Source: Lautropia sp.
GTDB taxonomy: Bacteria > Pseudomonadota > Gammaproteobacteria > Burkholderiales > Burkholderiaceae_E
Direction of reading: 5' to 3'
NCBI GenBank assembly: GCA_013813615.1
Contig: JACCRJ010000298.1
Location: 1 to 8,543, forward strand
Length of the DNA: 8,543 nucleotides
The translations under genes and the position numbers were made by a program. The notes beneath the pieces were generated by a model. The model was not told the DNA's origin, ran no database searches, and worked only from the letters and a program-made list of their open reading frames with translations. Shown in pieces: positions 6,713 to 8,543 of the stretch. Each line of letters starts with the position of its first letter. Position 1 is the first letter of the stretch.

Positions 6713-6750
6713 GTGCCGGCGCACTGTCCAACATGGTCGGTGCGCGGCAC
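6713..6750. repeat. Large G+C-rich inverted repeat
   Basis: The left arm GTGCCGGCGCAC (6713-6724) pairs with the right arm GTGCGCGGCAC (6740-6750) over 11 base pairs with a single bulged G; the loop is 15 nt. It begins 65 bp after the porin stop. As RNA it would be very stable in either direction. It could act as a 3'-end stabiliser, a terminator-like structure without a T-run, or a protein-binding site. Confidence 0.6.
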
Positions 6751-6771
6751 AATCATTGCTGGCTCCACCTT

Positions 6772-6784
6772 GTCACCCGGTGAC
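6772..6784. promoter_or_regulatory. Perfect 13-bp palindrome, possible operator
   Basis: GTCACC, a central C, then GGTGAC. The symmetry is perfect over six base pairs per arm. It lies 110 bp before the DUF2934 start codon, a plausible place for an operator, but no clear promoter overlaps it and no family consensus is recognised. Confidence 0.3.
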
Positions 6785-6894
6785 GCATCTCACCAGGCTA
6801 AACAAACCACCACGCTTCTATCGCTTCAAGCATGCACCAGATCGGGCAGTACGCCCGCCATCCAGCGCGCCCAACTTACTTCAAAGGGATCCCC

Positions 6895-7308
6895 ATGGCG
6901 ACTTCCAAGAATCCTCCATCAGTTCCGACCGGCAACCCTCGCTCGCAGGGCCTCGGCTCCGGCGATGCCGCCCTTTCCGGCAGCATGCCGGCGCCCAGAT
7001 CCGCGTCGAAATCGAAAGAGAAGTCCAGGCCGCCGGAAGGCAAGCCCGCCGAAGCGAAACCCGCCGAAGCGAAACCCGCCGGAGCGGGTTCCGCAGACAG
7101 CGCCCGCTCCGCAGCCGGCGTGGGACAGGCGGCCGGCACCACGTCAGCACCCGCAGGCGCACGGCTATCCGACGCGGAGCGCCAGCGGCGCATCGCCGAA
7201 GCCGCCTACCGCAAGGCGCAAGAGCGCGGCTTCAGCGGGGGCCGGCAACTGGACGACTGGCTGGACGCCGAACGCGAACTCGACGAGGGCGAAGGCCGCC
7301 AGGGTTGA
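6895..7308 (+). CDS. DUF2934 domain protein with disordered N-terminus
   Basis: Small soluble protein of 137 residues and unknown function. The C-terminal part RRIAEAAYRKAQERGFSGG (about 99-117) followed by QLDDWLDAERELDE (118-131) matches the short helical DUF2934 motif (AY..A..RG..GG...DWL.AE), which is common in Proteobacteria. The first 90 residues are rich in Pro, Ala, Ser, Gly and Lys and should be disordered. They include a PAEAK repeat at about 51-62. The ATG at 6895 is preceded by AAAGGGA with a spacing of about five bases. An in-frame ATG 63 bases upstream is rejected because it lacks a ribosome binding site and would add unconserved residues. It appears to be transcribed alone; neighbours say nothing about its role. 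Confidence 0.82.
   Translation: MATSKNPPSVPTGNPRSQGLGSGDAALSGSMPAPRSASKSKEKSRPPEGKPAEAKPAEAKPAGAGSADSARSAAGVGQAAGTTSAPAGARLSDAERQRRIAEAAYRKAQERGFSGGRQLDDWLDAERELDEGEGRQG
7045..7086 (+). repeat. In-frame 15-bp tandem repeat (PAEAK)
   Basis: Two exact 15-bp copies, CCCGCCGAAGCGAAA at 7045-7059 and 7060-7074, and a diverged partial copy at 7075-7086, lie inside the DUF2934 gene. Each unit encodes Pro-Ala-Glu-Ala-Lys. The unit length keeps the frame, so copy number could vary between strains and change the linker length without breaking the gene. Confidence 0.8.
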
Positions 7309-7558
7309 AGTAGGGGGCCGCCTGCCTGCCGAAGCGGCGGCTCGTGCGTCCGGCTCATTGGCGGTTTCCCTAACTCGCGCCCCTGGAAGGAGGTGCGGGT
7401 TATCCCGGCCTCAGGCCGTTCCTGAAGCTTCATGGCCTCCGCAACTCCCTGAAAACCCAGCATTGGCGCGGATCTTCGGACTTGCCCGGTATTCGTGCCG
7501 GCCGCCGAGACGTCGCGAGGCCGCCACCTGCTCCGGGAGTCGCGCTTGTACCCAAGTG

Positions 7559-7585
7559 AGGGAACGAGTGAGAATACGGTTCCCT
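7559..7585. promoter_or_regulatory. Inverted repeat AGGGAAC-N13-GTTCCCT, likely operator
   Basis: Two perfect 7-bp arms (7559-7565 and 7579-7585) whose centres are 20 bp apart, about two helical turns. That geometry fits a dimeric regulator. It overlaps the only -10-like sequence in the region (GAGAAT, 7570-7575), about 60 bp before the downstream start codon. The cognate protein is unknown. Confidence 0.45.
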
Positions 7586-7590
7586 GAGCG

Positions 7591-7609
7591 CTGACGCTTT
7601 TTCGGTCAG
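7591..7609. promoter_or_regulatory. Inverted repeat CTGAC-N9-GTCAG in the leader
   Basis: Perfect 5-bp arms (7591-7595 and 7605-7609) enclose a T-rich loop. An alternative overlapping hairpin, AGCG-CTGA-CGCT (7587-7598), runs into TTTTT (7598-7602) and looks like a minimal, weak terminator or attenuator. The two folds exclude each other. They lie 32 bp before the start of the TRAP receptor gene. Confidence 0.35.
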
Positions 7610-7641
7610 GATCAAAATCCATACCCTGGAGACAAGACACA

Positions 7642-8543
7642 ATGAGTGAGATCAAGAACCCGCGCCGCTCGATACTGAAAGGCGCGGCCCTGGCCGCAGG
7701 CGCTGTCTCGGTGCCGATGGTCGGCAAGGCGCAGAGCGCCACGACCTTCCGTTTCCAGAGCACCTGGCCCGCAAAGGACATCTTCCACGAGTACGCCAAC
7801 GACTTCGCCAAGAAGGTCAACGACATGGCCAGCGGCCGGTTGAAGATCGAGGTGCTGCCCGCTGGTGCTGTCGTGCCGGCGTTCCAGCTGCTCGACGCCG
7901 TCGCCAAGGGCACGCTCGACGGCGGCCATGGCGTCGTCGCCTACTGGTATGGCAAGAATCCGGCGGTGGCTTTGTGGGGTTCAGGCCCCGCCTACGGCAT
8001 GGACCCGAACATGGTGCTGTCGTGGCACTACTATGGCGGCGGCAAACAGCTGCTGGAGGACGTCTACAAGGAACTGAACCTGCCGGTGCAGTCATTCCTT
8101 TATGGTCCGATGCCGACCCAGCCACTGGGCTGGTTCAAGAAGCCGGTGTCCAAGGTCGAGGACATGAAAGGACTGAAGTTCAGGACAGTCGGCCTGGCTG
8201 TGGATATTTTCACCGAAATGGGCGTGGCGGTGAATCCATTGCCGGGCGGCGAGATCGTCCCCGCGCTGGACCGGGGCCTGCTGGATGCGGCCGAGTTCAA
8301 CAATGCCACCAGCGACCGCTTGCTCGGGTTTCCGGATGTCGCGAAGAACTGCATGCTGCAGAGCTTTCACCAGTCGGGCGAACAGTTCGAGATCCTGTTC
8401 AACAAGCCCAAGTACGACGCGCTGCCGGCAGACCTGAAGTCGATCATCGACTTCGCGGTGCAGGCCTCCTCCGCAGACATGAGCTGGAAGGCGATCGATC
8501 GTTATTCCAAAGACTATATCGAGATGCGCGAGAAGCAGAACGT
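7642..8543 (+). CDS. TRAP transporter substrate-binding protein, Tat-exported, TakP/FcbT1-like (3' end outside window)
   Basis: Periplasmic receptor of a second TRAP system. About 300 codons are present and the frame continues past the right edge, so perhaps 50-70 residues are missing. The N-terminus has a twin-arginine motif PRRSILK (7-13) followed by an Ala-rich core ending in GKAQS (28-32), suggesting export of the folded protein by Tat. Mature features are FQSTWPAKDIFHEYA (38-52), GRLKIEVLPAGAVVPAFQLLD (65-85), TLDGGHGVVAYWYGKN (91-106) and GLKFRTVGLAVDIF (177-190), with Arg181 at the position of the carboxylate-binding arginine. This pattern belongs to the group that includes the 2-oxo-acid binder TakP and the chlorobenzoate system FcbT1. 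ATG at 7642 is preceded by GGAG ten bases upstream. It is not closely related to the DctP at 3410-4384. Its DctQ and DctM genes presumably follow outside the window. Confidence 0.93.
   Translation, partial: MSEIKNPRRSILKGAALAAGAVSVPMVGKAQSATTFRFQSTWPAKDIFHEYANDFAKKVNDMASGRLKIEVLPAGAVVPAFQLLDAVAKGTLDGGHGVVAYWYGKNPAVALWGSGPAYGMDPNMVLSWHYYGGGKQLLEDVYKELNLPVQSFLYGPMPTQPLGWFKKPVSKVEDMKGLKFRTVGLAVDIFTEMGVAVNPLPGGEIVPALDRGLLDAAEFNNATSDRLLGFPDVAKNCMLQSFHQSGEQFEILFNKPKYDALPADLKSIIDFAVQASSADMSWKAIDRYSKDYIEMREKQN

Larger units (their letters stand above)
6649..6894. other. Non-coding spacer between porin and DUF2934 gene
   Basis: No coding sequence is supported here. The stretch holds a 10-bp direct repeat (CCGCAGGCGA at 6678-6687 and 6699-6708), a short dyad GGCGAG-G-CTCGCC (6683-6695), the large inverted repeat at 6713-6750 and the palindrome at 6772-6784. 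None is followed by a T-run, so a classical Rho-independent terminator for the porin is not evident. No strong promoter for the downstream gene was found; TTGTCA at 6771-6776 has no good -10 partner. Confidence 0.6.
7309..7641. other. 333-bp non-coding region upstream of the second TRAP receptor
   Basis: No gene is supported on either strand: the open frames crossing it are antisense extensions of neighbours and lack family features. Directly after the DUF2934 stop, GCCGCC and GGCGGC (about 7319-7343) can pair, but no T-run follows. The central part has several short G+C-rich self-complementary stretches. A weak promoter candidate is TTGTAC (7546-7551), an 18-bp spacer, then GAGAAT (7570-7575). 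The last 85 bp contain two inverted repeats, listed separately. Confidence 0.55.

Noticed and set aside
7460..7490. Possible sigma-54 promoter (TTGGCGCGG ... TTGCCC) upstream of the second TRAP receptor
   Set aside because: The distance between the GG and GC elements is 17 bases in place of the required 10, so the -24/-12 geometry fails.
6365..7594. Long plus-strand open frame (409 codons) across the porin end, spacer and DUF2934 gene
   Set aside because: It is out of frame with two supported genes, has an Arg/Pro/Ser-rich composition typical of shifted G+C-rich DNA, and shows no family motif.
7206..7913. Minus-strand open frame of 235 codons antisense to the DUF2934 gene and the TRAP receptor
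   Set aside because: The opposite strand encodes well-recognised proteins over both ends, and this frame has no domain or convincing ribosome binding site.

Overview
The window is G+C-rich throughout, with dense ordinary proteobacterial gene content: two TRAP-type uptake systems, a CheB-CheR signalling fusion, an outer-membrane porin and a heavy-metal efflux protein. The mix suggests a free-living, metabolically versatile Proteobacterium, most likely a Betaproteobacterium. That placement rests on gene families and composition only. There are no rRNA, tRNA, phage, IS or CRISPR elements, and I did not find an obviously new multi-gene system. The interesting material is mostly regulatory.

Left part, minus strand (1-5198). 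Reading in the direction of transcription, from right to left: a short cation diffusion facilitator (4557-5198); then a three-gene TRAP transporter operon, dctP (3410-4384), dctQ (2850-3362) and dctM (1542-2846); then a CheB-CheR fusion gene starting at 1420 and running off the left edge. The TRAP operon has its own candidate promoter just behind the CDF gene (4466-4495), with a dyad inside its spacer. DctP is exported by Sec and captures a carboxylate-type solute in the periplasm. DctQ and DctM form the sodium-coupled membrane complex.

Divergent junction (5199-5328). The CDF gene and an OprB-like porin (5329-6648, plus strand) are transcribed away from each other. The 130 bp between them hold a good match to a MerR-family (CadR/PbrR/ZntR class) promoter directed at the CDF gene: TTGACC, a 19-bp spacer filled by an imperfect dyad, then CATTAT. 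No MerR regulator is encoded in the window.

Right part, plus strand (5329-8543). The porin is followed by a 246-bp spacer with a strong inverted repeat, then a small DUF2934 protein (6895-7308), then a 333-bp non-coding stretch with two inverted repeats close to the next gene. Last is the substrate-binding protein of a second TRAP system (7642 to the right edge). It carries a twin-arginine signal and belongs to a different subfamily from the first; its membrane genes presumably lie outside the window.

Together, the porin and the two TRAP receptors could provide outer- and inner-membrane steps of solute uptake, but no shared substrate can be shown from the sequence. Several starts are non-ATG (TTG for cheBR, dctQ and the CDF gene; GTG for the porin), chosen from Shine-Dalgarno sites and protein N-termini.
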